Virus record (IMG/VR): IMGVR_UViG_3300025133_007827
Span: 1-52,764 of that record
Reading direction: 5' to 3' (one strand)
DNA: 52,764 nt
DNA from: a virus
Of this stretch, positions 1 to 6,456 are shown piece after piece. Within the stretch, counting starts at the first letter, position 1; each line of letters opens with the position of its first letter. The notes below the pieces were generated by a model. It saw only the letters and a list, made by a program, of their open reading frames with translations. It was not told the DNA's origin and did no database searches. Position numbers and translations under genes: made by a program.

Positions 1-65
1 AACAACTCAGACACTGAATTCTCTGACACTCTTTCAGTGGTCCTTCCCTGTAGTTTAAATTTCAT
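1..65 (-). CDS. Partial hypothetical protein, runs off the left edge
   Basis: An open frame starts with ATG at 65 and continues through base 1 without a stop, giving 21 visible residues beginning MKFKLQGRTTERV. It lies just downstream of the SET-domain gene on the same strand, which fits the tight gene packing here. The frame upstream of the ATG is also open to a TAA near 108 but has no other usual start codon. Too little is visible to name a function; it may be a chance frame. Confidence 0.35.
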   Translation of the reverse strand, partial: MKFKLQGRTTERVSENSVSEL

Positions 66-125
66 CTTCTGGTCTCCATATATATTGTCATCCCAACTGC
101 CTGGGCTTTAAATTTTTTCGTTTCT

Positions 126-470
126 TCACGCCCAATCCTCCCCTGGCTGTTCCAACCATGGTTGTCCCGTATAGTCAACAGTCAGTTCCTCCTCTGGAGC
201 GATCTCTTGATTCGCCACTATGACTGCCACAACTCCACCCAAACCGGTCTCAGGGTTCTTCACCTCTACTCGACAGTTCGGACGATAGCTGTGATTGTAA
301 TCCCCTTCTGGGGTCTTCATCCACTGACCATTCTCATGTCTGATGTGAGTGATTGCTATGACTTCTTCCCGATCTATCTCTTTAGTGGGAAACAAACCTA
401 TACCGTGTATCTCGGATGGTCCGGTCTCGACTGGAAATCCACTGAAGGATTTATGTGGATTATTTTCCAT
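126..470 (-). CDS. Small SET-domain protein (putative protein lysine methyltransferase)
   Basis: A 114-residue protein that is almost only a SET core. Visible motifs are HGIGLF at residues 22-27 (the usual HGxGLF N-terminal strand), NHSYRPNC at 59-66 (the NHSxxPNC cofactor and pseudoknot motif) and EEELTVDY at 93-100 (the ExLtxDY motif with the catalytic Tyr). SET proteins transfer methyl from S-adenosylmethionine to lysine. No pre- or post-SET cysteine cluster is present, as in other minimal viral and bacterial SET proteins. It overlaps the next upstream gene by 11 bases, so it is cotranscribed with several hypothetical genes. The substrate (host or phage protein) cannot be told from sequence. 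Confidence 0.85.
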   Translation of the reverse strand: MENNPHKSFSGFPVETGPSEIHGIGLFPTKEIDREEVIAITHIRHENGQWMKTPEGDYNHSYRPNCRVEVKNPETGLGGVVAVIVANQEIAPEEELTVDYTGQPWLEQPGEDWA

Positions 471-726
471 CTACGGGATGCCATCCTCTGGAGTGTACTG
501 GTTCGACATCTATGACTTTTGCCAACCAGGTTCGTTCGTGTATCCTATCCGTCAGGTAGACTCCCGTTCCTGTGAACTTTTTGCCTCTGTTGGTCATCCC
601 CATCAGTTCGTACTCAGCCACACCTCCACTCTCGTACAGAAAGCCACCTTTTTGGTTCCAATACACAATGTGTTTGATGCCCGATTTGCTCACGATTGTG
701 GATTCGTGGAATGTTCCTTCTACCAT
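460..726 (-). CDS. Hypothetical protein, 88 aa
   Basis: Not recognised. An 88-residue soluble protein rich in Gly, Tyr and Trp with alternating hydrophobic strands (GGFLYESGGVAEYELMGMT), suggesting a small beta fold. It overlaps the stop of the upstream gene by 7 bases and the start of the SET gene by 11, so it is part of the same translationally coupled chain. No signal peptide or membrane segment is seen. Confidence 0.7.
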   Translation of the reverse strand: MVEGTFHESTIVSKSGIKHIVYWNQKGGFLYESGGVAEYELMGMTNRGKKFTGTGVYLTDRIHERTWLAKVIDVEPVHSRGWHPVDGK

Positions 727-950
727 GCTGGACCTCCTTTGACCACTCTGGCTGATTTTCTACCAAATCCACCAAATTCGGTTTTTCTGGTTCTTTCCTT
801 TTTACCCAGATCGGATCTGGCATATACTTCACAGGCAGTTTTAACTGCATCTGCTGAATCCTCTCCATCCAGATTCAATAGATCCATTATGTCATCGGAC
901 TCCATCTGACTGACCTTCTTTAGATCGCTCTTAATTATCTCATCTATCAT
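720..950 (-). CDS. Hypothetical protein, 76 aa
   Basis: Not recognised. The N-terminal half is acidic and helical (residues 1-40, with DDIMDLLNLDGED), the C-terminal third is basic and glycine-rich (GKKERTRKTEFGGFGRKSA). The start overlaps the upstream stop in a 4-base overlap and the stop overlaps the next start, supporting this frame over the alternative minus-strand frame at 614-868, which would overlap two genes heavily. Confidence 0.65.
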   Translation of the reverse strand: MIDEIIKSDLKKVSQMESDDIMDLLNLDGEDSADAVKTACEVYARSDLGKKERTRKTEFGGFGRKSARVVKGGPAW

Positions 951-1174
951 TCCGTTTTACCTCTCAATCTTTTATTTTCTGCTGATTCGTAATCATGTTC
1001 ACGAACTTGTTCAACTACAGAAGATACACTGGTTGACTCATTCGGGACAACAATATAATTATAAATTACTTGCTGGTCAGACTGCATCTTTTCCAGTGTT
1101 CGTTCTATCCGTTCCAACTGCTCTCTCATAAAGTATACTGATCTCCTTATATCCGGTGTTGCCATTTTACTCAT
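947..1174 (-). CDS. Hypothetical coiled-coil protein, 75 aa
   Basis: Not recognised. Residues 12-40 form a likely amphipathic helix or coiled coil (MREQLERIERTLEKMQSDQQ). The rest is polar. Start at 1174 or at the Met codon 1165. It overlaps the upstream exported-protein gene and the downstream 76-aa gene by 4 bases each, typical of coupled phage genes. Confidence 0.65.
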   Translation of the reverse strand: MSKMATPDIRRSVYFMREQLERIERTLEKMQSDQQVIYNYIVVPNESTSVSSVVEQVREHDYESAENKRLRGKTE

Positions 1175-1767
1175 AATGTGACCTCTATTCCTATTTTAGC
1201 TTTGTAGTACAGTGAACCCTTTAATTTTGCGACTTCACCTAAATTGTATAATTTTACTTTCTCAGATACCTTCCAAGACACTTTGAATTTGTCTTCATGC
1301 TCGAAATTCTTCAGATCTGTATCACCGCTCTCGTCTGGTGGGAGATATCCATCAAATGAAATCTCTACATCTACTTTGTCCCAATAGGTTTTCTTCTTAC
1401 TCATACCGACTGAGGCGAAGGTTTCATAATAGTCTAATTTGTCAGTAATGGATCGTGTGGTGAATCCCCACGTTATATATTTCCAACTTTTGCGCCAATC
1501 AATTTTAGCATACTTGATAGATTTACTTTCTTTGTTCATGTACTCTGGTTTGAAGTACACTCCAGCACCTTCTATCTTCACCCAAGCCAAGTCATCAACA
1601 TACTTTGTACCAAGCTCTCTTTCCCACTGACGATTAATATGGAAGTAGGAATTACCAAGACCAATGCTGATCTCATAATCGCCTGCTGTGATTGTCGAGT
1701 CATTTGGGGTGCGTGCTGCAAATGAACTAAATAGCATGACTCCTGCTAACAGTGAATCTAATAGCAT
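1171..1767 (-). CDS. Hypothetical exported protein, 198 aa
   Basis: Not recognised. Residues 1-18 look like a Sec signal peptide with a hydrophobic core (LLDSLLAGVMLFSSFAA) and a plausible cleavage after an Ala. The mature part is rich in aromatic residues and alternating strands (for example SWKYITWGFTTRS), suggesting a beta-sandwich or beta-barrel-like fold. No lipobox Cys is present. An exported phage accessory protein could act in the periplasm or outer membrane, but nothing here shows a specific role. Confidence 0.7.
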   Translation of the reverse strand: MLLDSLLAGVMLFSSFAARTPNDSTITAGDYEISIGLGNSYFHINRQWERELGTKYVDDLAWVKIEGAGVYFKPEYMNKESKSIKYAKIDWRKSWKYITWGFTTRSITDKLDYYETFASVGMSKKKTYWDKVDVEISFDGYLPPDESGDTDLKNFEHEDKFKVSWKVSEKVKLYNLGEVAKLKGSLYYKAKIGIEVTL

Positions 1768-1823
1768 GATAGCTCTCTTCCGTACATTTTGTATTTTACT
1801 ATATAACCGTTTAAGTTCTTAAC

Positions 1824-1937
1824 TTAGAATCCAGTCAACACACCTGCGGCAGAAGCCCAACCAGCGACTAAGAATCCGACTACAAATCCTATTCCTAATC
1901 CCCAAATCTTATCTAGGTGCTTTTTTAAAAAATCCAT
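1824..1937 (-). CDS. Small membrane protein, 37 aa
   Basis: A short frame from ATG 1937 to TAA 1824-1826 encodes 37 residues: a charged start (MDFLKKHLDK) and one continuous hydrophobic glycine-rich segment from about residue 12 to 36 (IWGLGIGFVVGFLVAGWASA). It overlaps neither neighbour but sits 1 base after the start-side gene's stop at 1939, filling an otherwise empty gap in the coding chain. A single-pass inner membrane protein is likely; function unknown. Confidence 0.65.
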   Translation of the reverse strand: MDFLKKHLDKIWGLGIGFVVGFLVAGWASAAGVLTGF

Positions 1938-1938
1938 A

Positions 1939-2133
1939 CTACTTAGCTCCTTTGAACTTACTGAAGAAACCTCTTTTCTTCTTTTTGTCTTTTTTGACTT
2001 TCTTTGCTTTCTTCTTTTTCTTCTTCTTTATTTCTTCCATACCAGCACTATTGTTCATGTCTGAAGCAGTAGCAGTTGGTACAGCACCAAAAAAGATAAA
2101 AGCTGACAATATTCCTGTGAGTATTGTTTTCAT
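1939..2133 (-). CDS. Small exported lysine-rich protein, 64 aa
   Basis: Residues 1-23 form a clear signal peptide (ILTGILSAFIFFGAVPTATA) followed by a short acidic stretch. The C-terminal half is almost pure lysine (about 20 Lys in 30 residues) and ends GFFSKFKGAK. The mature product would be a very basic peptide delivered to the periplasm or outside, able to bind nucleic acid, LPS or membranes; that is inference. It is coupled to the SNase-like gene upstream (start overlaps stop at 2133). Confidence 0.65.
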   Translation of the reverse strand: MKTILTGILSAFIFFGAVPTATASDMNNSAGMEEIKKKKKKKAKKVKKDKKKKRGFFSKFKGAK

Positions 2134-2633
2134 TATTCTTCCTCCTGAGTTTCCTCGGCTGGTTTATCAACTAAGTCTTTTTTCTTAGCTGCTTTTTCTG
2201 CTGCCATCTCAGCAACAAAATCTTTTTTCTTTTCACCATGGTATTCATAGGCATGCCCTTCGGCGATCAGTATGTCATTGATACTGACCAATCCATCTGA
2301 ACTTCTATCGATATTCTCGGATACTTCATGACCAACTGCATCAGGCGATACAAAGATCTCTCCTAGTACCCTACCAAACTTACCGGTCCCAAATGAGACT
2401 ATCTTAAATGTCCCTGCTTCCAAGAGTTCTTTGTTTCTGGCCTTAGCAGCCAGTCCTTTGACTTTTTCTTCTTTGTCTCTTGTCCTGCTTTCCCAGGTAT
2501 CAATACCCATGTAACGAATTCTCTTCTTGATCTTCAGGGCAAACCCTAGATCGATATATGCATCAATGGTGTCACCATCAACCACTTTAACCAATGTGCC
2601 GTTATATTCAAACGACGCTACTTTTTTTCCCAC
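2133..2633 (-). CDS. Staphylococcal nuclease-like (SNase/thermonuclease family) protein
   Basis: A 166-residue protein with the SNase OB-fold pattern: VVDGDTIDAYIDLG at about residues 17-30 (first metal Asp and substrate strand), RIRYMGIDTWESR at about 38-50 (the RLxGIDaPE element with Arg), then GKFGRVLGEIF at about 83-93 (the KYGRxLa element with the second Arg), and a later acidic residue. These residues match the Ca-dependent phosphodiesterase site. The C-terminal 35 residues are a Lys/Glu-rich tail. No signal peptide is visible, unlike secreted SNases, so a cytoplasmic role in DNA degradation or processing is more likely. Its position beside exported-protein genes does not fix its role. 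Confidence 0.8.
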   Translation of the reverse strand: MGKKVASFEYNGTLVKVVDGDTIDAYIDLGFALKIKKRIRYMGIDTWESRTRDKEEKVKGLAAKARNKELLEAGTFKIVSFGTGKFGRVLGEIFVSPDAVGHEVSENIDRSSDGLVSINDILIAEGHAYEYHGEKKKDFVAEMAAEKAAKKKDLVDKPAEETQEEE

Positions 2634-2642
2634 CGTACTCTC

Positions 2643-2927
2643 CTAGTTATAAATTACGGATGAATCAAACTCATCCAACACTCTAAAGGTCATTATAAAA
2701 TTTTTATCCTTTCCATCATCCCACTGTTCAAATTCTTCCAAAACACAATTTCCTCTTCCTGTCATTCTATCCATCACACTGTCCATTTGATCATCTGTTC
2801 GGCAGATGATACGAACACATCCGGGCTGAGCATTCACTAGCACTAAATTGTCAGGTTCATTGAGAATTTCGTCTTTCTTAAAAATGCTTGCTAACACTCT
2901 CAAGATGCTGGGAATTATTTTTCCCAT
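2643..2927 (-). CDS. Hypothetical protein, about 94 aa
   Basis: Not recognised. I place the start at ATG 2927; the frame also allows a TTG at 2945. The N-terminal 15 residues are hydrophobic (MGKIIPSILRVLASIF), the rest is a mixed alpha/beta pattern with acidic patches (DQMDSVMDRM, EEFEQWDDGKDK). It overlaps the stop of the phosphoribosyltransferase gene by 13 bases. Confidence 0.6.
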   Translation of the reverse strand: MGKIIPSILRVLASIFKKDEILNEPDNLVLVNAQPGCVRIICRTDDQMDSVMDRMTGRGNCVLEEFEQWDDGKDKNFIMTFRVLDEFDSSVIYN

Positions 2928-3313
2928 GGATATCTTATCCAACAATCGTCATTACTAGCATAATAAAAATCAGGCCCAAAGGCACTCTTATCATCATAAT
3001 GCAACGTATAAAACAAAGACTTTTCCACAGTGTCAGATATTCCAGTCAACGTTTCACCGGTATCGGATATATCGTCCACTACCAGGAGATTTTTTCGCTT
3101 ACCATCATATAACCCTAACGATGAAATCAGTGGCAAATCCAAAGCATGTGATAGAGCTACACCCAAGATGAGACCTCCTCTCGGAACCCCATAGATGGCA
3201 TCAATGTGAATATAATCAATAGCTTCTTTCGCAGCTATGGCCATCTCTTCAACGGCTTCATCAAATTCTTCCCATGTGAAGTTTAAAATCTCTTTTCCTG
3301 GATTAACGTGCAT
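2915..3313 (-). CDS. Phosphoribosyltransferase (type I PRTase family)
   Basis: A 132-residue protein with the type I PRTase PRPP-binding loop LLVVDDISDTGETL at about residues 75-88 (two acidic residues followed by DTGxTL) and the earlier GVPRGGLILG segment at about 43-52, typical of xanthine/hypoxanthine-guanine PRTases. The reaction is transfer of ribose-5-phosphate from PRPP to a base, or the reverse. The length is near the short XPRT-like proteins. With the MazG-like, dNMP kinase and dCTP deaminase genes it fits phage nucleotide metabolism; the base specificity cannot be read from sequence. Confidence 0.85.
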   Translation of the reverse strand: MHVNPGKEILNFTWEEFDEAVEEMAIAAKEAIDYIHIDAIYGVPRGGLILGVALSHALDLPLISSLGLYDGKRKNLLVVDDISDTGETLTGISDTVEKSLFYTLHYDDKSAFGPDFYYASNDDCWIRYPWEK

Positions 3314-3316
3314 GTT

Positions 3317-3688
3317 TTAACCTTTCCTATAAGTATCTGCGTCCGTTACTAACCCCGCATCATAATTGTCCTTACAGGATGTACACCTGGATAGCAAATC
3401 ATCCTGTGATGATTGGACATCCACTTTATAATTTTGATGTTCTTCCGGAAGATATGATATGTCGGGTGGTACAAACTGCTTCTTGGGTGCATACCCTCTA
3501 CAGAGCATCTCATCTCTGATATCTTCAAACCTACTTTCTATCGACTTGGGTTCAACTAGATTGTTCCTGATGTAGCCATCGATCCTTCGCTTCAATCTCA
3601 TTGTTCCAGCAATGGCAAAATGTTCTCTATACTCGCCCATCAAATGATTCTTACATAGTATGCTGGTATCAACCATCCACATTCGCAT
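3317..3688 (-). CDS. DenV-like pyrimidine dimer DNA glycosylase family protein (probable)
   Basis: About 123 residues from the third Met codon, chosen because GGAGG lies 6 bases before it. The segment NHLMGEYREHFAIAGTMR aligns by eye with T4 DenV (QHLMAEYRE...), keeping His, Arg and the Glu that in DenV is the catalytic Glu23. A second match is EMLCRGYAPKK followed by DISYLPEEH, as in DenV (CLKRGFNIKD and DISDIP). DenV cuts at UV-induced cyclobutane dimers by a glycosylase/AP lyase reaction using its N-terminal amine. Here the N-terminus is MRMWMVDT rather than MTR, so the N-terminal nucleophile is not conserved in position and the lyase chemistry is uncertain. Confidence 0.6.
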   Translation of the reverse strand: MRMWMVDTSILCKNHLMGEYREHFAIAGTMRLKRRIDGYIRNNLVEPKSIESRFEDIRDEMLCRGYAPKKQFVPPDISYLPEEHQNYKVDVQSSQDDLLSRCTSCKDNYDAGLVTDADTYRKG

Positions 3689-3953
3689 CAGCATCCTCCA
3701 CTTCTACCTTTTTAAAAGAATATAAATGTCCTACCTTTTTAAGATATAATTTCGCATCTTCCTCATCTCTCGCCCAAAATTTCAATCCCTCAGTGGATTC
3801 CCACTGTATCATGTTATGTTTTAAGTGGTATGGAAGTTTCTTCATACGTTTTTTCTCCTGGTTGTGTGTGACCATCATACCTTGTATCCAATTCTCATAG
3901 GGTACCCCCGTACGATCTTCAAATAGTTCTGATACTGTTTTTTTCTTCTTCAT
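3669..3953 (-). CDS. Hypothetical protein, 94 aa, first gene after a promoter
   Basis: Not recognised. A basic N-terminus (MKKKKTVSELFEDRTGVPYENWIQ) and a charged, helical remainder. A sigma70-like promoter ends at the start codon, so this gene appears to be expressed from a leaderless or almost leaderless transcript and to head the operon running left. It overlaps the DenV-like gene by about 20 bases. Confidence 0.65.
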   Translation of the reverse strand: MKKKKTVSELFEDRTGVPYENWIQGMMVTHNQEKKRMKKLPYHLKHNMIQWESTEGLKFWARDEEDAKLYLKKVGHLYSFKKVEVEDADANVDG

Positions 3954-3982
3954 ACTTTACTATAACCGCTGGTAGGAGTCAA
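3954..3982 (-). promoter_or_regulatory. Sigma70-like promoter
   Basis: Read on the minus strand: TTGACT at 3982-3977, a 17-base spacer, TAAAGT at 3959-3954, directly adjoining the ATG at 3953. An alternative pair is TTGCTT at 3986-3981 with 16 bases to TATAGT at 3964-3959, which would put the transcript start at about the ATG itself. Either reading gives little or no 5' untranslated leader. The -35 element overlaps one arm of the inverted repeat at 3969-4028. Confidence 0.65.
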
Positions 3983-4028
3983 GCAATTTCTATTTATTTT
4001 ATGAGAGAAGTGCTCAAACTCCTACCAG
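3969..4028. repeat. Long inverted repeat (stem-loop) between two genes
   Basis: Bases 3969-3979 (CTGGTAGGAGT) and 4018-4028 (ACTCCTACCAG) are a perfect 11-base inverted repeat. Pairing continues imperfectly inward (AGTCAAGCAATTTC against the complement of GAAGTGCTCAAACT) to an AT-rich loop. The structure lies 4 bases after the stop of the exported-protein gene at 4033 and includes the -35 region of the next promoter. There is no U-tract, so it is not a classical intrinsic terminator; it could be an RNA 3' end stabiliser, a terminator of another kind, or an operator. Confidence 0.75.
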
Positions 4029-4032
4029 GCAT

Positions 4033-4662
4033 TTAATGCAGATGTATAATGATTGAATCAGTATACGATCCGTAAGTTGCTGTGATGACTACCGTTGAAC
4101 CTTTCATCTCTGGAAGTGGTCCAAACATAGTATAAACTTTACCATCCTTGGAATAGCTGGCGGGGTTGACCACCTTGAATTCATCTGTTGCCATTCCATT
4201 GCTCCACATGTATGTCTTATCAGATTTCCATGTGACTCTGTGGTATCCTTCTTTCCGATCTATGAATCCTTCCAACTTGATTAGAGTCTGACTCTTTTTT
4301 GATAATTGCATGTGGTATTCACCTTTCCCGTCTGGTCTGAGCCCATAAAAATCATCCACTCGAATCCGGATTGGTGATTGAGTCGCAGGTGGTTGGATCT
4401 GAAAGTCGAGTGGTCCGACTGAACCCTGGAAGGTACCGTCAAAGTCTAACGACTCAGCTCCGGCGCCATATTTGATCTCTAAGGGTGACATTGGCGGTTC
4501 TGGTGTCCTTACAGCAGGATTCCAACCGACATAAGTCCCCTCATATAGGGAACCTCTTGATGGTTGATGTTGTAACATCTCTCTGTATTTTTCTATTATC
4601 GGAGACTGAGACCAAGTCAGTGATACCAATAACAGAGCAGTTAAAAGTGTTTTGAATTTCAT
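4033..4662 (-). CDS. Hypothetical exported protein, 209 aa
   Basis: Not recognised. Residues 1-18 are a clear Sec signal peptide (FKTLLTALLLVSLTWSQS). The mature part is proline- and glycine-rich with many short strands and ends in a repeated beta pattern (GSTVVITATYGSYTDSIIIHLH), which resembles an immunoglobulin-like or beta-sandwich fold. No lipobox. It ends an operon: a long stem-loop and a new promoter follow. Confidence 0.7.
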   Translation of the reverse strand: MKFKTLLTALLLVSLTWSQSPIIEKYREMLQHQPSRGSLYEGTYVGWNPAVRTPEPPMSPLEIKYGAGAESLDFDGTFQGSVGPLDFQIQPPATQSPIRIRVDDFYGLRPDGKGEYHMQLSKKSQTLIKLEGFIDRKEGYHRVTWKSDKTYMWSNGMATDEFKVVNPASYSKDGKVYTMFGPLPEMKGSTVVITATYGSYTDSIIIHLH

Positions 4663-4682
4663 TTTATTTTTCCTTTTTTTGT

Positions 4683-4919
4683 TTAATCTAAAAAATCATC
4701 TGAATTTTGGTCAGACCATTCATTTAAGTCATTGCACATAGACCTTGAATCAGAATCATTCAGCAAATACCCAATATAATCATCATTGATGGAATTTTCA
4801 TTTTTTTTGGCATTCTTCTTACCAATCGCTTTAAATCTTGCTTTATTGAATGTTGGATCTAGATCCTTTTGCATGTCCATCAATGCTTTCATCTTTGGAT
4901 CGTTCTTGTTTATACTCAT
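4683..4919 (-). CDS. Hypothetical protein, 78 aa
   Basis: Not recognised. Polar, Asn/Asp/Lys-rich and without membrane segments; the C-terminal half is strongly acidic (NDSDSRSMCNDLNEWSDQNSDDFLD). Separated from its neighbours by about 20 bases on each side. Confidence 0.6.
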   Translation of the reverse strand: MSINKNDPKMKALMDMQKDLDPTFNKARFKAIGKKNAKKNENSINDDYIGYLLNDSDSRSMCNDLNEWSDQNSDDFLD

Positions 4920-4938
4920 TTGTTGTTACTCCATTTGT

Positions 4939-5289
4939 TTAAAAGTGTTCAGTTATGTTTATCATGATGATCGCAGCTGCCAGAATGAGACTAATGACGA
5001 TCTTCATCGTAGGGACCTCACCAAGCAGTGACCAGGTAAGTAACCCGAATGTGATTGTCGCTAATCCGAATCCGATCGGTCTAATGGCCCAATAGTATCC
5101 AAAGTGGTCATAAGACATTCTGGTACTGTAGTAGAAGAGAAAACTGATCGGAACTCCTCCCAAGAAGACCCACCAATTAGATTTTGTAAACCATTCATAC
5201 TTGCTACCCATGAACTGACCATTCATGTGAAACCATGCTATGACGTTTCCGATTATAGACAGTATGATTGCCCACTGTAATTTATTCAT
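4939..5289 (-). CDS. Four-helix membrane protein, SMR/DMT-like topology
   Basis: A 116-residue protein with four predicted membrane segments, at about residues 5-22, 39-54, 66-86 and 93-112. The last two (GFGLATITFGLLTWSLLGE then TMKIVISLILAAAIIMI) resemble the C-terminal half of small multidrug resistance and drug/metabolite transporter proteins, where a Glu follows the third segment and Lys/Thr-Met-Lys opens the fourth. The conserved Glu of helix 1 in EmrE is not obvious, so drug export should not be assumed. Start at 5289 overlaps the upstream stop by 4 bases. Confidence 0.65.
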   Translation of the reverse strand: MNKLQWAIILSIIGNVIAWFHMNGQFMGSKYEWFTKSNWWVFLGGVPISFLFYYSTRMSYDHFGYYWAIRPIGFGLATITFGLLTWSLLGEVPTMKIVISLILAAAIIMINITEHF

Positions 5290-5558
5290 TTAGACCTTCT
5301 CCAGACTGATGGGACACGTCGATGTCCTGATTTCATCCAATGCAACTTACCGTCACCATTGTCAAATGCCTGCCAGCCACATTTAGACCAAATGCATTTC
5401 CATTGGTATCTATCTGTCCAGTTTTCGAATGGTTTCATAACCCATCCACAAATACATTCTGGGCTGTGTTTGTAATAAAATCTCAATAGCCACTTGAAGA
5501 ACATTCCAACCACTTCTCTTCTTTTGGCATATACTCCTGGGGATCTTTTTCTACCCAT
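5286..5558 (-). CDS. Hypothetical basic, tryptophan- and cysteine-rich protein, 90 aa
   Basis: Not recognised. It contains four Cys in a CIC...CIWSKC arrangement (residues about 36-61), which could bind zinc, and eight Trp. The N-terminus is very basic (MGRKRSPGVYAKRREVV). Coupled at both ends by short overlaps with membrane-protein genes. Confidence 0.65.
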   Translation of the reverse strand: MGRKRSPGVYAKRREVVGMFFKWLLRFYYKHSPECICGWVMKPFENWTDRYQWKCIWSKCGWQAFDNGDGKLHWMKSGHRRVPSVWRRSK

Positions 5559-5641
5559 TAGATGGTTACCAAAATCAACACCAACAAAAGAAAAAATATG
5601 ATTCCCAAAACCTTGCAGGTGACTTCTTCAAAATGACTCAT
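5558..5641 (-). CDS. Small membrane protein, 27 aa
   Basis: A short frame from ATG 5641 to TAA 5558-5560. It encodes a polar start (MSHFEEVTCKV) and one hydrophobic segment (LGIIFFLLLVLILVTI). Its start overlaps the upstream stop (bases 5638-5641, ATGA) and its stop shares a base with the next start, exactly filling the gap between two real genes, which supports it as coding. Probably a single-pass membrane peptide. Confidence 0.6.
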   Translation of the reverse strand: MSHFEEVTCKVLGIIFFLLLVLILVTI

Positions 5642-5991
5642 TTCCAACTCTTCTTATTTTTTGTAACGAAATAATTCCATCTATGATTACCTGGTTCGGC
5701 TAGTTTATCTTGGGACCACCTGGCTTGAATGTCTTCCCACTCAAAATGAATGCTACAATACTGTGTTAATTTTCTATTATGTTTGGGAAAAGTAAAATTC
5801 GATACGTCACCTTTGTATTGATGTTCTACCCCATTGTAATCAAGCAAAGGATAAGTTCGCTGAACAACTGTCGGTGCTCCACCGTCTGTCCATCCTACAG
5901 TAGTTCCACCGGTAGCACAATTCCAATTGAATAATACTACCACCAAACACATTAATAAAAAAACAAATGTCGGCGTGTATCTATTCATCAT
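5638..5991 (-). CDS. Hypothetical exported or membrane-anchored protein, 117 aa
   Basis: Residues 5-24 form a strong hydrophobic segment (TPTFVFLLMCLVVVLFNW) followed by NCATGGTT. The Cys at 25 could be a lipoprotein attachment site but the residues before it (NWN) do not fit a normal lipobox, so signal peptide, lipoprotein or membrane anchor remain open. The rest is soluble and aromatic. It overlaps the MazG-like gene by 11 bases. No specific function recognised. Confidence 0.65.
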   Translation of the reverse strand: MMNRYTPTFVFLLMCLVVVLFNWNCATGGTTVGWTDGGAPTVVQRTYPLLDYNGVEHQYKGDVSNFTFPKHNRKLTQYCSIHFEWEDIQARWSQDKLAEPGNHRWNYFVTKNKKSWK

Positions 5992-6259
5992 ATAGACTGC
6001 TCCACTTTTTGAGTTTCTCTTTCTTCTCTAAGACTCTCTCATCTATATCTGTCCAGCTGATGATATCATACTCATGTAGTAACTCGATCATGCACATAAC
6101 ATCACCGACCTCTTCAGTTAATTTTTTGTTATCATAATAATTATCACTTCTGATGCTTTTGCTGCACTGCTGTATCAGTTCACCACACTCTTCCATCATG
6201 ATGGTCATCAGTTCCTGTAAATTATCCAATGTCTCTCTTTGCCTTTTTGTAGTGATCAT
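5981..6259 (-). CDS. MazG-like nucleotide pyrophosphohydrolase
   Basis: About 92 residues from the ATG at 6259, preceded by a purine-rich AAAGGGG; the frame also extends to 6289. The all-alpha NTP pyrophosphatase signature is visible: MMEECGELIQQ (ExxE) and then KLTEEVGDVMCMIELL (ExxD), the four acidic Mg ligands. The family removes pyrophosphate from (d)NTPs or related nucleotides. Small single-domain MazG-like proteins are common in marine phages. With the PRTase it belongs to nucleotide housekeeping. Confidence 0.8.
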   Translation of the reverse strand: MITTKRQRETLDNLQELMTIMMEECGELIQQCSKSIRSDNYYDNKKLTEEVGDVMCMIELLHEYDIISWTDIDERVLEKKEKLKKWSSLYDE

Positions 6260-6368
6260 AATAAAACTGCCCCTTTCCCCGATCCTCAATGACCAACTTT
6301 TCTAATATCTCGACTCGATTCTCTACACTCTCTATGTAGTCATGAATTTCAAACAGATTCATGGTCAT
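6222..6368 (-). CDS. Small coiled-coil protein, 48 aa (probable)
   Basis: A short frame with ATG at 6368 (or 6362) and TAA at 6222-6224 encodes 48 residues with heptad-like spacing (IHDYIESVENRVEILEKLV), then a charged tail. It overlaps the MazG-like start by 38 bases, more than usual here, which lowers confidence. It fills the gap between the MazG-like gene and a tiny membrane frame upstream. Confidence 0.45.
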   Translation of the reverse strand: MTMNLFEIHDYIESVENRVEILEKLVIEDRGKGQFYYDHYKKAKRDIG

Positions 6369-6375
6369 CAATTTC

Positions 6376-6456
6376 TTATTTTTTTCTTTTGCTTTCACGA
6401 TCTATCAATACATACATAATTAAACACCCCACAAACATAATTGTAAACTCTACCAC
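6376..6456 (-). CDS. Very small membrane peptide, 26 aa (possible)
   Basis: A frame opening with GTG at 6456, overlapping the clpP stop, and ending with TAA at 6376-6378 encodes one hydrophobic segment (FTIMFVGCLIMYVLI) and a basic tail (DRESKRKK), the usual positive-inside layout. A shorter version starts with ATG at 6438. Similar tiny membrane frames recur in this region, but chance cannot be excluded for so short a frame. Confidence 0.4.
   Translation of the reverse strand: MVEFTIMFVGCLIMYVLIDRESKRKK

Noticed and set aside
614-868. Minus-strand frame of 84 aa
   Set aside because: It overlaps the coupled genes 460-726 and 720-950 by 100 bases or more each; those two show typical short overlaps and this frame does not.
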